Virus record (IMG/VR): IMGVR_UViG_3300010157_000046
Location: 1 to 64,000 of that record
Direction: 5' to 3' (one strand)
DNA length: 64,000 nucleotides
Source of the DNA: a virus
Position numbers and translations under genes: made by a program
In this document: one piece after another, positions 45,614-53,258 of the stretch
Numbering within the stretch: the stretch's first letter is position 1
How the letters are laid out: the number at the start of each line of letters is the position of its first letter
The notes under the pieces: generated by a model
Told to the model about the DNA's origin: nothing
Seen by the model: the letters and a program-made list of their open reading frames with translations, nothing else
The model's database searches: none

Positions 45614-45621
45614 CATAAATA
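45614..45621 (+). promoter_or_regulatory. Candidate late promoter, second of a CATAAATA pair
   Basis: CATAAATA lies 23 nt before the ATG at 45645, with GGACGGAG (a Shine-Dalgarno sequence) between. This spacing fits an ordinary leadered late transcript. Confidence 0.5.
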
Positions 45622-45644
45622 AGAATAGGACGGAGTGAACAAGA

Positions 45645-46934
45645 ATGTCATACATAATTAACTTAACAAATGGATCAGTATTAACCACCATTGCAGATGG
45701 TACTCTTAATACTACCGCTTGTAGCATGGCTTTACCGGGTAAAAACTACGCCGGTTATGGCATATATTTAGATGACAATTTTGTCCATCTATTAGAAAAC
45801 AGTTCCAACAGCACAGCGCCAACAACACCATTGATTGGTCAGTTGTGGTGGAATAGTACGAACAAAATAATGAGTGTGTGGAACGGCACAGTTTGGAAAA
45901 CAATCAGTTCAGCAACATCCAGTGCTTCTGCACCTAGTTCAAATGTCCAAGGCGACTTGTGGTATGATACCACTAACCAACAATTAAATGTTTATTCTGG
46001 TACAACATGGATCTTGGTCGGTCCGGCTTTCACCAATGCACAAGGCACTACTGGTGCTATTCCTGCCACAGTAACAGATAACAGTGCTGTTGCACATACT
46101 ATTTTACAACTTTATGTTGGCGGTGTTTTGATGGGTATCATGAGCAAAGACACCACTGCATTTACTCCTAGTCCTGCTATCGCTGGATTTGCTACCATTA
46201 AACCTGGCTTACAACTCAGCACAGTCAGCGCGGCCTACGTATTCCAAGGCTCAATTACCAATGCTGATACTCTAGGACCTTCTAGCCTTGCTGCCACTAG
46301 CTTTATGCGAGCAGATGCTGCCGCAACTACCACTGGTAAAATAACTACCACCAACAACCAAGGATTATCAGTAGGATCAAACGGTGACTTTACTGTTGCA
46401 GTCGCAGGATCCGATATAAACATCAGCAATAATGACACCAATGGCAACATCAACTTTGGCGCGAACATTGCCGGAACACCTACCACAGTGTTGACTATCA
46501 GTGGCGCCAGTGGAATTGTTAGTAGCGCAACTGGAATCAATGCCAATTATGCTGACTTGGCAGAACGGTTTGCGTCAGATACAGAATTGAGTCCAGGCAC
46601 AGTGGTCGAACTGGGCGGCTCAGCAGAAATCACACAAGTCGACTCGGATCTAAGCGAAAATGTGTTTGGAGTCATAAGTACCAGAGCGGCATATATGATG
46701 AATGGTGCTGCCGGAACAAATGCCACACATCCTCCAGTAGCAATGACTGGACGAGTTCCTGTTAGGACCATTGGTCAAGTGCGTAAAGGCGATAGACTAG
46801 TGAGTGCAGGTAACGGCCTGGCCAGAGCAGCAAAGTCCGGTGAAGCCACTGCATTCAACGTGATTGGCCGTGCGTTACGAGACAAAATAGACGAAGGCGA
46901 AGCCTACGTCGAAGCTATTGTTACAATTAAATAA
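45645..46934 (+). CDS. Tail fibre-like structural protein
   Basis: A 429-residue protein. Residues 1-140 hold short repeats of the form GQLWWNSTNKIMSVWNG and GDLWYDTTNQQLNVYSG, typical of trimeric phage fibres. The middle is beta-rich and Thr/Ser/Ala-rich. The end (from ADLAERFASDTELSPGTVVE, then VFGVISTRAAYMMN and KGDRLVSAGNGLARAA) is a compact domain found at the tip of several T4-like structural proteins. It lacks the catalytic pattern I would need to call an autoproteolytic S74 chaperone. Preceded by GGACGGAG and paired CATAAATA elements. Confidence 0.7.
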   Translation: MSYIINLTNGSVLTTIADGTLNTTACSMALPGKNYAGYGIYLDDNFVHLLENSSNSTAPTTPLIGQLWWNSTNKIMSVWNGTVWKTISSATSSASAPSSNVQGDLWYDTTNQQLNVYSGTTWILVGPAFTNAQGTTGAIPATVTDNSAVAHTILQLYVGGVLMGIMSKDTTAFTPSPAIAGFATIKPGLQLSTVSAAYVFQGSITNADTLGPSSLAATSFMRADAAATTTGKITTTNNQGLSVGSNGDFTVAVAGSDINISNNDTNGNINFGANIAGTPTTVLTISGASGIVSSATGINANYADLAERFASDTELSPGTVVELGGSAEITQVDSDLSENVFGVISTRAAYMMNGAAGTNATHPPVAMTGRVPVRTIGQVRKGDRLVSAGNGLARAAKSGEATAFNVIGRALRDKIDEGEAYVEAIVTIK

Positions 46935-46937
46935 ATA
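46930..46937 (+). promoter_or_regulatory. Possible late promoter (AATAAATA)
   Basis: AATAAATA overlaps the stop of the fibre-like gene and lies 86 nt before the next ATG. It is one mismatch from consensus and in an A/T-rich place, so support is modest. Confidence 0.3.
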
Positions 46938-47023
46938 TGCACGACAGGATTAAAATCACCCAGCGATTATTGACAATAATTGCGTTGAAATTGATCAACT
47001 AATACAAAGGGAAACAAAATAAA

Positions 47024-48001
47024 ATGACTTATTCAGTAGGTGGATTAATACAGGCAACAGACTACAACGGGTTTGTTAGCACAACAGTAGGCGCTAATAT
47101 CAATGCCACTTGGAGTAGCACATACGGACAAACTGCATTGTCAACTGTGTCTACAGGCGGCACAGTTACTGCCACACAGTGGGCCTCACTGAATAATACC
47201 TTGACCAGCTTGGGTAATCATCAAGCCACTGCTCTTACCAGCCGTACCAGTCCCAGTGCTGGTAATACCATCGCTATTTTAAGTAATCTTAACACAGATA
47301 TTACTTCGTGCTATACCAATCGTTATTATGCTTATGCTAGCGGTTCACAATACACAGGTTGGACTGGAACAGCTAGCCAAACTGGCGCAACTGGACATAC
47401 CAATACTGCCTGGACAATTACATTCACTGACACTGTGACTTTCCCTAATGCCACTGCAGCCACAAACTTCTGGGGTGGTGGTGGTTACATGAAAATCCAA
47501 TTTAGCAAAACCAGCACCGGATCAGACGCAGACCCAGACTGGAACAACTTTATTAACACTGTATGTGGCACGGTGTATTTTACATCTGATGCTAGTAGTA
47601 AAGTTATTGCCAACGTTACATATTTAGGCACTAAGGTAGTCGGCGGGTCAGGCACACCAACCACAGTAGCAACAGGCACAGGTTGGAATCAATTAACCGG
47701 TAGCCCAACAACCATTTATCAACAATTTGATACTGGATATACCTATACCGGTGACTATGTCCAGGTCACAGCAACAAAAACATCAAGCACTGTGTTGACC
47801 TTGGTCACCACTTGGTTCTCTGCGGCTCGTGCCACGTCTGGATCAAGTCGCTACATCAGTGGAGGAACTGCTACAACGGGCATTACATTTGGAACAGCAC
47901 CAACTACAGTAGTCACGTACTTCCCACCAGAATCAACTTATCTAACCAATACTTGGGGCACACCTACCGTTGCTAGTAGCGTAAGCTCACCTGGATATTA
48001 A
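47024..48001 (+). CDS. Fibre-like virion protein, Thr/Ser/Gly-rich
   Basis: A 325-residue protein beginning MTYSVGGLIQATDYNGFVST. Residues 5-75 look helical with VGANINATWSSTYGQTALST and WASLNNTLTSLGNHQATALT. The rest is strongly beta, with aromatic and Gly/Thr-rich repeats (WTGTASQTGATGHTNTAWTI, FWGGGGYMKIQFSKTSTGSD). This composition fits a tail fibre or other exposed virion protein. AAAGGGA lies upstream of the ATG. It is followed within 25 bp by a strong hairpin terminator, so it closes the structural unit. Confidence 0.6.
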   Translation: MTYSVGGLIQATDYNGFVSTTVGANINATWSSTYGQTALSTVSTGGTVTATQWASLNNTLTSLGNHQATALTSRTSPSAGNTIAILSNLNTDITSCYTNRYYAYASGSQYTGWTGTASQTGATGHTNTAWTITFTDTVTFPNATAATNFWGGGGYMKIQFSKTSTGSDADPDWNNFINTVCGTVYFTSDASSKVIANVTYLGTKVVGGSGTPTTVATGTGWNQLTGSPTTIYQQFDTGYTYTGDYVQVTATKTSSTVLTLVTTWFSAARATSGSSRYISGGTATTGITFGTAPTTVVTYFPPESTYLTNTWGTPTVASSVSSPGY

Positions 48002-48023
48002 TTAACAACATTCAGTCTTACCA

Positions 48024-48043
48024 AAAGGGGCGTTGGCCCCTTT
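48024..48043 (+). terminator. Rho-independent-type terminator after the structural genes
   Basis: AAAGGGGC and GCCCCTTT form an 8-bp stem with a GTTG loop; the downstream arm ends in TTT. It separates the virion unit from the right-hand cluster. The 3' end of the stem overlaps the -35 of the next promoter. Confidence 0.75.
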
Positions 48044-48069
48044 ACCTTATCTGCTTTTTGTAGTATAAT
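48041..48069 (+). promoter_or_regulatory. Sigma-70-like promoter for the 18-gene right-hand cluster
   Basis: TTTACC (48041-48046), 17-nt spacer, perfect TATAAT (48064-48069), then 6 nt to the ATG at 48076. The expected start point is at or near the ATG, and no Shine-Dalgarno sequence is present. It is the only promoter I can see before 17 coupled downstream genes. Confidence 0.55.
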
Positions 48070-48075
48070 AAATCT

Positions 48076-48381
48076 ATGAATACCGATGAACTTATTTCCC
48101 ACAGCCGTGCTCGCTTTGACCATCACCAAGCTCGCATTACCCTCAAAGAAAAATATCAAGCCAAATTAACTTTTACTTATGCTGGTGGCATGTGGCGAGC
48201 AGGACCAGAATTACAAAATACATTATTGACCTGCCCTGGCATAGAAGCAGTATTGCTAGACTTATATGAAACCCCTGTTAAAGTTGATACTAGAGAACTA
48301 ATGACATTAAGTCAACAACGCTGGCAAGAACAGATGAATGCTTGGTTAGTAGAATATGAAGAGTTGAATCAAAAAAGATGA
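48076..48381 (+). CDS. Small conserved-type protein heading the right-hand cluster
   Basis: A 101-residue protein: MNTDELISHSRARFDHHQAR, then a Lys-rich helix, TYAGGMWRAGPELQNTLL and a C-terminal helix (LSQQRWQEQMNAWLVEYEEL). It looks like a small conserved unknown of marine T4-like phages. A TATAAT element ends 6 nt before the ATG. It overlaps the next gene by 4 bp (ATGA). No known function. Confidence 0.6.
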   Translation: MNTDELISHSRARFDHHQARITLKEKYQAKLTFTYAGGMWRAGPELQNTLLTCPGIEAVLLDLYETPVKVDTRELMTLSQQRWQEQMNAWLVEYEELNQKR

Positions 48382-49187
48382 CTCGTGGTGTAACAATATT
48401 TGCGTTTAATAATGAGCGGATTGATTATCTGGCCATGGCCGCTTGGTCAGCTAGTAATATTCGCAGGCATTTAGATTTGCCAGTTTGCGTAATTACCGAC
48501 GTAACAGATACTGCCCGCACCGCTGATTTTGACCAGGTTGTTTTAACCGAACCTCAACTGACACAGCAACATAGATATTTTTACGATTATAAAGTCAGTG
48601 CCACTTGGCATAATACAAATAGATCCAGTGTGCATGACCTAAGCCCATGGGATCATACATTGGTGCTAGACGCTGACTTTGTTGTTGCATCCGATCAGTT
48701 AAAAAGATTATTTGATATTAATCAAGATTTTATTGCACATCGTATAGCATATGATGTCACTGGGTTTACTGCGTTTCACGATAACAATTGGTTTGGCACA
48801 TACAAGATGCCAATGAGTTGGGCCACAGTCATGTGTTTTCGTCGAAGTAAAAAAGCCCAAATGATATTTGATACCATGCAAATGATTAGAGATAATTGGA
48901 CACATTACAGACAATTATACAGTGTGAGTGAAAATACATTCCGTAATGATTTTGCATTAAGTATTGCTATGAATATTGTTGACGGTCATACATTAAGCAC
49001 ACCATCTATTCCATGGAATTTGGCCAGTATTACGGCCAACGCTACGTTGACTCAGCTTGGACCAGACACATATAAAATACAATATATCACTGGCGACGAT
49101 AAACCTAGATGGATTGTGTTAAAACAGCAAGACTTTCATGCCATGGGCAAACAAGCATTAGGAGCAATAGTTGCCAATCCTTGCTGA
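48378..49187 (+). CDS. Glycosyltransferase-like protein (GT-A fold, DAD motif)
   Basis: A 269-residue protein. The N-terminus GVTIFAFNNERIDYLAMAAW, then LPVCVITDV, and TLVLDADFVV with D98-A-D100, fit a GT-A nucleotide-sugar transferase whose DxD holds a metal and the sugar nucleotide. TAFHDNNWFGTYKMPMSWAT, with a later NDFALSIAMNI, resembles acceptor-site segments of small phage glycosyltransferases. It is coupled by ATGA to the gene before and overlaps the next by 17 bp. Sugar donor and acceptor cannot be told. Confidence 0.65.
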   Translation: MTRGVTIFAFNNERIDYLAMAAWSASNIRRHLDLPVCVITDVTDTARTADFDQVVLTEPQLTQQHRYFYDYKVSATWHNTNRSSVHDLSPWDHTLVLDADFVVASDQLKRLFDINQDFIAHRIAYDVTGFTAFHDNNWFGTYKMPMSWATVMCFRRSKKAQMIFDTMQMIRDNWTHYRQLYSVSENTFRNDFALSIAMNIVDGHTLSTPSIPWNLASITANATLTQLGPDTYKIQYITGDDKPRWIVLKQQDFHAMGKQALGAIVANPC

Positions 49188-49944
49188 ACGCGGTTATCTG
49201 ATACCGGCCATTGATACAGAATCAGTGGACTATTTGGCTTGTGCTCGACAACTTGCCGGGTCAATTCGCCAGTGGCATCCTGATGCCAATATTGCTGTGA
49301 TTACAGTCAAGCGATGCGACGATCCAGTGTTTGATCATGTAGTTCCTTTGCCACATGGTGACCTAGGTGGCTTTGCCAACGACTGGCAATGTTTTGCCGC
49401 TAGTCCATATAGGCAAACTATTAAATTAGAAGCTGATATGTTGGTGGCCACGCCTATAGACCATTGGTGGACCTTGTTTGAAAAACGTGATGTTGTGATT
49501 AGTCAAGGATGTAAAGATTTAACCAATCAGCCCAGTGATAATAGAACCTATCGTAAACTATTTGATGTCAATGCTTTACCAGATGTGTATAACGCTGTTA
49601 CATATTGGAGACTCAGTGCCCGTGCCAAAGAGTTTTTTGATTTAGTAAGAAACATATTTGAAAATTGGAATCTGTTTAAAACCTTACTAAAATTTCCAGA
49701 CGAGCAGGCAACAACAGATGTGGTCTATGCCATGGCTGCAACGATCATTGGCGTAGAAAACGTTACGCTACCCAAAGGAATGGGCCCCATGATTACTCAT
49801 ATGAAAAGATATATTATACCTACTCTAACAGAAGATTGGACTCAAGAACTAGTTTGGGAAGCAACTGATCCAGGGCTTAGGATACATACTGTAGCACAAT
49901 CAGGATTTGTCCATTATCACATTAAGGATTGGAGGATAGCATGA
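49171..49944 (+). CDS. Glycosyltransferase-like protein (GT-A fold, EAD motif), TTG start
   Basis: A 257-residue relative of the preceding protein: ESVDYLACARQLAGSIRQWH, IAVITVKR and TIKLEADMLVATPIDHWW with E87-A-D89 in the DxD place. I choose the TTG at 49171 because AGGAG lies 6 nt upstream, inside the previous gene. Replacement of the first Asp by Glu is unusual for a metal-binding DxD but known in some families. Its stop overlaps the next ATG. Likely a tandem duplication of the neighbour with divergence. Confidence 0.6.
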   Translation: MPILAERGYLIPAIDTESVDYLACARQLAGSIRQWHPDANIAVITVKRCDDPVFDHVVPLPHGDLGGFANDWQCFAASPYRQTIKLEADMLVATPIDHWWTLFEKRDVVISQGCKDLTNQPSDNRTYRKLFDVNALPDVYNAVTYWRLSARAKEFFDLVRNIFENWNLFKTLLKFPDEQATTDVVYAMAATIIGVENVTLPKGMGPMITHMKRYIIPTLTEDWTQELVWEATDPGLRIHTVAQSGFVHYHIKDWRIA

Positions 49945-50216
49945 GCCGAGACGAAGATAAAATCAAACATAGCAAACGGTTATTAAAAGATGAAAACGCT
50001 ATAAAAAAACAAATTAAAATAGCCAAGGCACACGGACTCACAAAAAACGATCCTATAGTAGCAGAACCACACCGTCTGGCCAAACATCACGCAATGGATT
50101 GTGGTAATCCTGAATGTTACCTATGTGGAAACCCTCGTAAGACACATAAAGATAAGTTAACTATTCAAGAAAAACGTAACAATCAAAAGGTCGATGATGA
50201 CAACCCCAATGACTGA
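49941..50216 (+). CDS. Small basic protein with C-x4-C-x2-C zinc-type motif
   Basis: A 91-residue protein from the ATG at 49941, chosen because GGAGG precedes it by 5 nt. It is Lys/Arg-rich (KHSKRLLKDENAIKKQIKIA) with DCGNPECYLCGNPRK near residues 53-67. The Cys spacing and the flanking Asn-Pro turns suggest a small metal-binding knuckle. The C-terminal tail is hydrophilic. Possibly a nucleic-acid or ribosome-binding small protein; function not known. Confidence 0.6.
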   Translation: MSRDEDKIKHSKRLLKDENAIKKQIKIAKAHGLTKNDPIVAEPHRLAKHHAMDCGNPECYLCGNPRKTHKDKLTIQEKRNNQKVDDDNPND

Positions 50217-50565
50217 AGAGGAATTTTTCAGTATATGGCAAAGCCAAGTGTCTGCTGTTCACGGTGCTCCGGAGTATCGATTATACTATGATGAAAACGG
50301 ATTTCCGTTATTTTTCAGTATGGAGCAGTTGCCTGGTAATTACATAGTTGTTGATCAAGAAACATACCTTAACAGTCCTAAACACATCAGAGTATTGAAT
50401 GGAAAATTGGTAGTATATCAAACCAATTTTGCCAAAAAAATAGTGCCTGTGGGATACGGACAGGCCTGCGATCCTAGGAATGTTTGTGTAGTAGTGGACA
50501 CGGATCAGCCGCACACCAAATGGAGTTTAAAACATCAGGACCCACCACATGACCAAACAAATTGA
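50194..50565 (+). CDS. Unknown 123-residue protein
   Basis: An unrecognised protein starting at ATG 50194 or 50197, with AAAAGG just upstream. It overlaps the previous gene by about 20 bp. Body: EEFFSIWQSQVSAVHGAPEY, FSMEQLPGNYIVVDQETYLN, then VYQTNFAKKIVPVGYGQACD. It looks like a small beta-rich globular protein. Similar small genes lie beside glycosyltransferase genes in related phages as far as I recall; this is not proof of a link. Confidence 0.5.
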   Translation: MMTTPMTEEEFFSIWQSQVSAVHGAPEYRLYYDENGFPLFFSMEQLPGNYIVVDQETYLNSPKHIRVLNGKLVVYQTNFAKKIVPVGYGQACDPRNVCVVVDTDQPHTKWSLKHQDPPHDQTN

Positions 50566-51481
50566 TATAGCAGATTTAGACTGCATTTACTTGACATATG
50601 ACGAACCGCAAAAGGAAGAATTTTGGGTAAAGATACGCAATATGATTCCTTGGGCCAAACGAGTAGACGGAGTTAAAGGGTCGGACGCCGCACACAAGGC
50701 CGCAGCTGCTGCCAGTGACACTGAACGCTTTATCCTAATCGACGGCGACAATATGCCAGATGCAAAATTCTTTAACCTCACAATGCAGTTTCCTGACAGT
50801 GAATGGGAAAATGCCGTATTCCGCTGGCGAGCACGTAATCATGTCAATGGCTTGATGTATGGCAACGGAGGACTTAGTAGCTGGACTCGTGCATTTGTAA
50901 ACAATATGAAAACGCACGAAGCCACCAACGGCTCAGCAGAAACCGAAGTGGAGTTTTGTTTTGATCCCTTATATTGGCCCATGTATGACTGCTATTCAAC
51001 CACATACCCCAATGGGTCAGCATTCCATGCCTGGCGTGCCGGATTCCGAGAAGGAGTCAAGATGTGTTTGAATCGTGGCACTAGACCCACTGTGAGTGAA
51101 TTCCGTGACCGTGTGCATCAACGCAACCTTGATCACTTGACCATATGGCATAACGTTGGCCGCGATGTTGAACACGGTATCTGGGCCATAGCCGGCAGCC
51201 GTATGGGCACCTACATGACCATGATTACTCCCACATGGGATCATCGTGTGGTGCAAGACTTTGCTGAACTAGAACAACTCTGGAACACAGTAAAAGATTC
51301 AGATCCAGAGCTGTTAGCCGGCCGTGTTGCAGAAGACCTGATCGCACAATTAGACCTGCCCGTTAATATGATGCAAGAAAACGAAAGTGCATTTTTCAAA
51401 CAACACTATCGTAGTAACTGGCACAATCGCGGAGTCATGACCCGCGAAATGGATGTAATCAGACAGCAAGAAGGTTGGTAA
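50549..51481 (+). CDS. Glycosyltransferase-like protein (DGDN motif)
   Basis: A 310-residue protein. Residues 10-70 read LDCIYLTYDEPQKEEFWVKI, then WAKRVDGVKGSDAAHKAAAA and FILIDGDNMPD with D65-G-D67, the pattern of a GT-A glycosyltransferase DxD following a long helix. C-terminal segments include WHNVGRDVEHGIWAIAGSRM. It overlaps the previous gene by 17 bp and the next through TAATG. Distinct from the DAD/EAD pair, so a second glycosyltransferase subfamily. Substrate unknown. Confidence 0.65.
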   Translation: MTKQIDIADLDCIYLTYDEPQKEEFWVKIRNMIPWAKRVDGVKGSDAAHKAAAAASDTERFILIDGDNMPDAKFFNLTMQFPDSEWENAVFRWRARNHVNGLMYGNGGLSSWTRAFVNNMKTHEATNGSAETEVEFCFDPLYWPMYDCYSTTYPNGSAFHAWRAGFREGVKMCLNRGTRPTVSEFRDRVHQRNLDHLTIWHNVGRDVEHGIWAIAGSRMGTYMTMITPTWDHRVVQDFAELEQLWNTVKDSDPELLAGRVAEDLIAQLDLPVNMMQENESAFFKQHYRSNWHNRGVMTREMDVIRQQEGW

Positions 51482-52161
51482 TGTTTTACAGTTTTCCTGG
51501 AAGTATTGTATTATCTTATCTCGGAGGAACATTCGGAAACGCTTTAGCGTCAGCGATTGAGTCGTCGAGGACCGGTCGTGTCAAATTGCCAAAAAACAAT
51601 ACGTTTCATGTGGTCAATTGGCCACTGGAGAGTATCGATTGCACAATAACTAAAAATAATCCCATTAAGTTCACAAAAGAAATAACGCCAAGCGACATTA
51701 TACAATTGCATTGTTTAAACTCGGAATTAATCTCATATAAATTTCCTGATAGTCAATGTATCATGTTAGATTGTAATCCTGCCGATGAATATTATGGAAT
51801 ACAAAGACAATGGTTAGTAAATAATACAAACACAACAGAAATTTCAATTGCTAGTATTTTATCGGCATGGGATTGGATTGATTATAACCTAAACTATTAT
51901 ACTGAGTCTGGTAGAAATAATCAGCACTGTAATGTATTGTGTTTAGATTTTAAGTCTGTAATTGACAATTTTAAATTAATCGAAGATTATCTAAAAATAA
52001 AATTTTTACAAGAAGCTAAAGAAGTGTATACAATTCATTATCAAAAACACATGCAAAACTTTTATATTAAAAATGCCAACTTTGAGTTTGCCTGGAACAT
52101 GTTCAACGACGTTGGTCCGAATGCTCCTATTGTCGACTTGGCAAGTGAGTTTGTGTCGTGA
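51481..52161 (+). CDS. Unknown protein with possible sulfotransferase-like N-terminus
   Basis: A 226-residue protein. The ATG at 51481 overlaps the previous stop (TAATG). The start MFYSFPGSIVLSYLGGTFGN could be a strand and phosphate-binding turn (GGTFGN), as in P-loop or sulfotransferase proteins, but the standard 5'-PAPS loop is not exact. It seems more A/T-rich than the neighbouring glycosyltransferase genes. The rest is helical and Asn-rich. I do not recognise the family. It sits immediately upstream of the first radical SAM gene of the cluster. Confidence 0.5.
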   Translation: MFYSFPGSIVLSYLGGTFGNALASAIESSRTGRVKLPKNNTFHVVNWPLESIDCTITKNNPIKFTKEITPSDIIQLHCLNSELISYKFPDSQCIMLDCNPADEYYGIQRQWLVNNTNTTEISIASILSAWDWIDYNLNYYTESGRNNQHCNVLCLDFKSVIDNFKLIEDYLKIKFLQEAKEVYTIHYQKHMQNFYIKNANFEFAWNMFNDVGPNAPIVDLASEFVS

Positions 52162-53258
52162 CCTGGACTTGTGCGGCAATTGATCACGGAGTAACCGTTT
52201 TCCCCAATGGGAAAATTGGTCCTTGTTGTCAAATTGACAGCAGTTACTCCAAGCCCATATCTGAATTATCAAATCCAAACAGATTCGTAGATTTAAAAAC
52301 TCAAGACTGCCCACCAGACCACCCGTGTAATAAATGTGCAGTGGCAGAATACCATGGATTATCCAGCTATAGAAATGGATTTAATAAAAAAGTAACAGCA
52401 GCTCCGGGCTTACAATTTGTTGACATTAGGAATACCAATCTTTGCAATTTAAAATGTAGGTATTGCGGGCCACATTTTAGCAGCCAATGGGCTGAAGAGC
52501 TTGGTAGATTTCCTATTATAGAAAATCAAGATCTGGCCAATTACAAAGACATACTATTCACTGGCTCCTTGCAATGGATGTATTTTACCGGCGGCGAACC
52601 ATTGATCAATAGCGAACACTGGGCATTGCTCGACGAACTGGTTGACAGCGGACAAGCCAGCAAGATAGAACTAATGTATAACACCAATCTAACTACAATA
52701 AAATATAAAGATAAAAATATCATTGATCTCTGGAAAAAATTTAAACAAGTTAATATACAGTGCAGTATAGATGCTGTTGGCGAGCCATTGGAATATATTC
52801 GATCTGGAACCAATTGGGAGAAAATAAACTCAAATTTACAAAAGTTATTGACAATCACACACGACTCAAATATTAACGTTACTCTCAGTCCGGTATTAAG
52901 TATTTTAAATATTTGGTTTATCAACGACTTGTACGATTATGCCAAATTAAATAATATCTCTATCAATTTGATTATACTGACAGGGCCAGATTATCTGGCG
53001 TTGGATGTAATACCTGAATCATTGAAATCATTGGCCTTGGATAAAGTTGATCAACTTGAACACAATCATAACATTGACAATAATACAATATTGCACATCA
53101 GAAATTTGATTAGCAACAATATTAATCAAGTTTTGTTTCAACAGACCATTGCACACATATTGCTGTTGGATAATTTACGAGGCGAAAAATTATTTAAATT
53201 ATTGCCGTTTAAATCTTTTGCCATTGACAACATTTTACGAAATCACGAATATGAATAA
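52158..53258 (+). CDS. Radical SAM protein (twitch-type), GTG start
   Basis: A 366-residue radical SAM enzyme. The GTG at 52158 overlaps the previous stop (GTGA). N-terminal cysteine-rich domain: C5, C23-C24 (GPCC) and C57/C60 (CNKC). Core C96-x3-C100-x2-C103 (CNLKCRYC), GGEP at 145-148, then the IQCSIDAVGEPLEYIRSG stretch common to these proteins. It is the shortest complete copy in the window, with little C-terminal extension. Codons are A/T-rich. Substrate unknown. Confidence 0.85.
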   Translation: MTWTCAAIDHGVTVFPNGKIGPCCQIDSSYSKPISELSNPNRFVDLKTQDCPPDHPCNKCAVAEYHGLSSYRNGFNKKVTAAPGLQFVDIRNTNLCNLKCRYCGPHFSSQWAEELGRFPIIENQDLANYKDILFTGSLQWMYFTGGEPLINSEHWALLDELVDSGQASKIELMYNTNLTTIKYKDKNIIDLWKKFKQVNIQCSIDAVGEPLEYIRSGTNWEKINSNLQKLLTITHDSNINVTLSPVLSILNIWFINDLYDYAKLNNISINLIILTGPDYLALDVIPESLKSLALDKVDQLEHNHNIDNNTILHIRNLISNNINQVLFQQTIAHILLLDNLRGEKLFKLLPFKSFAIDNILRNHEYE

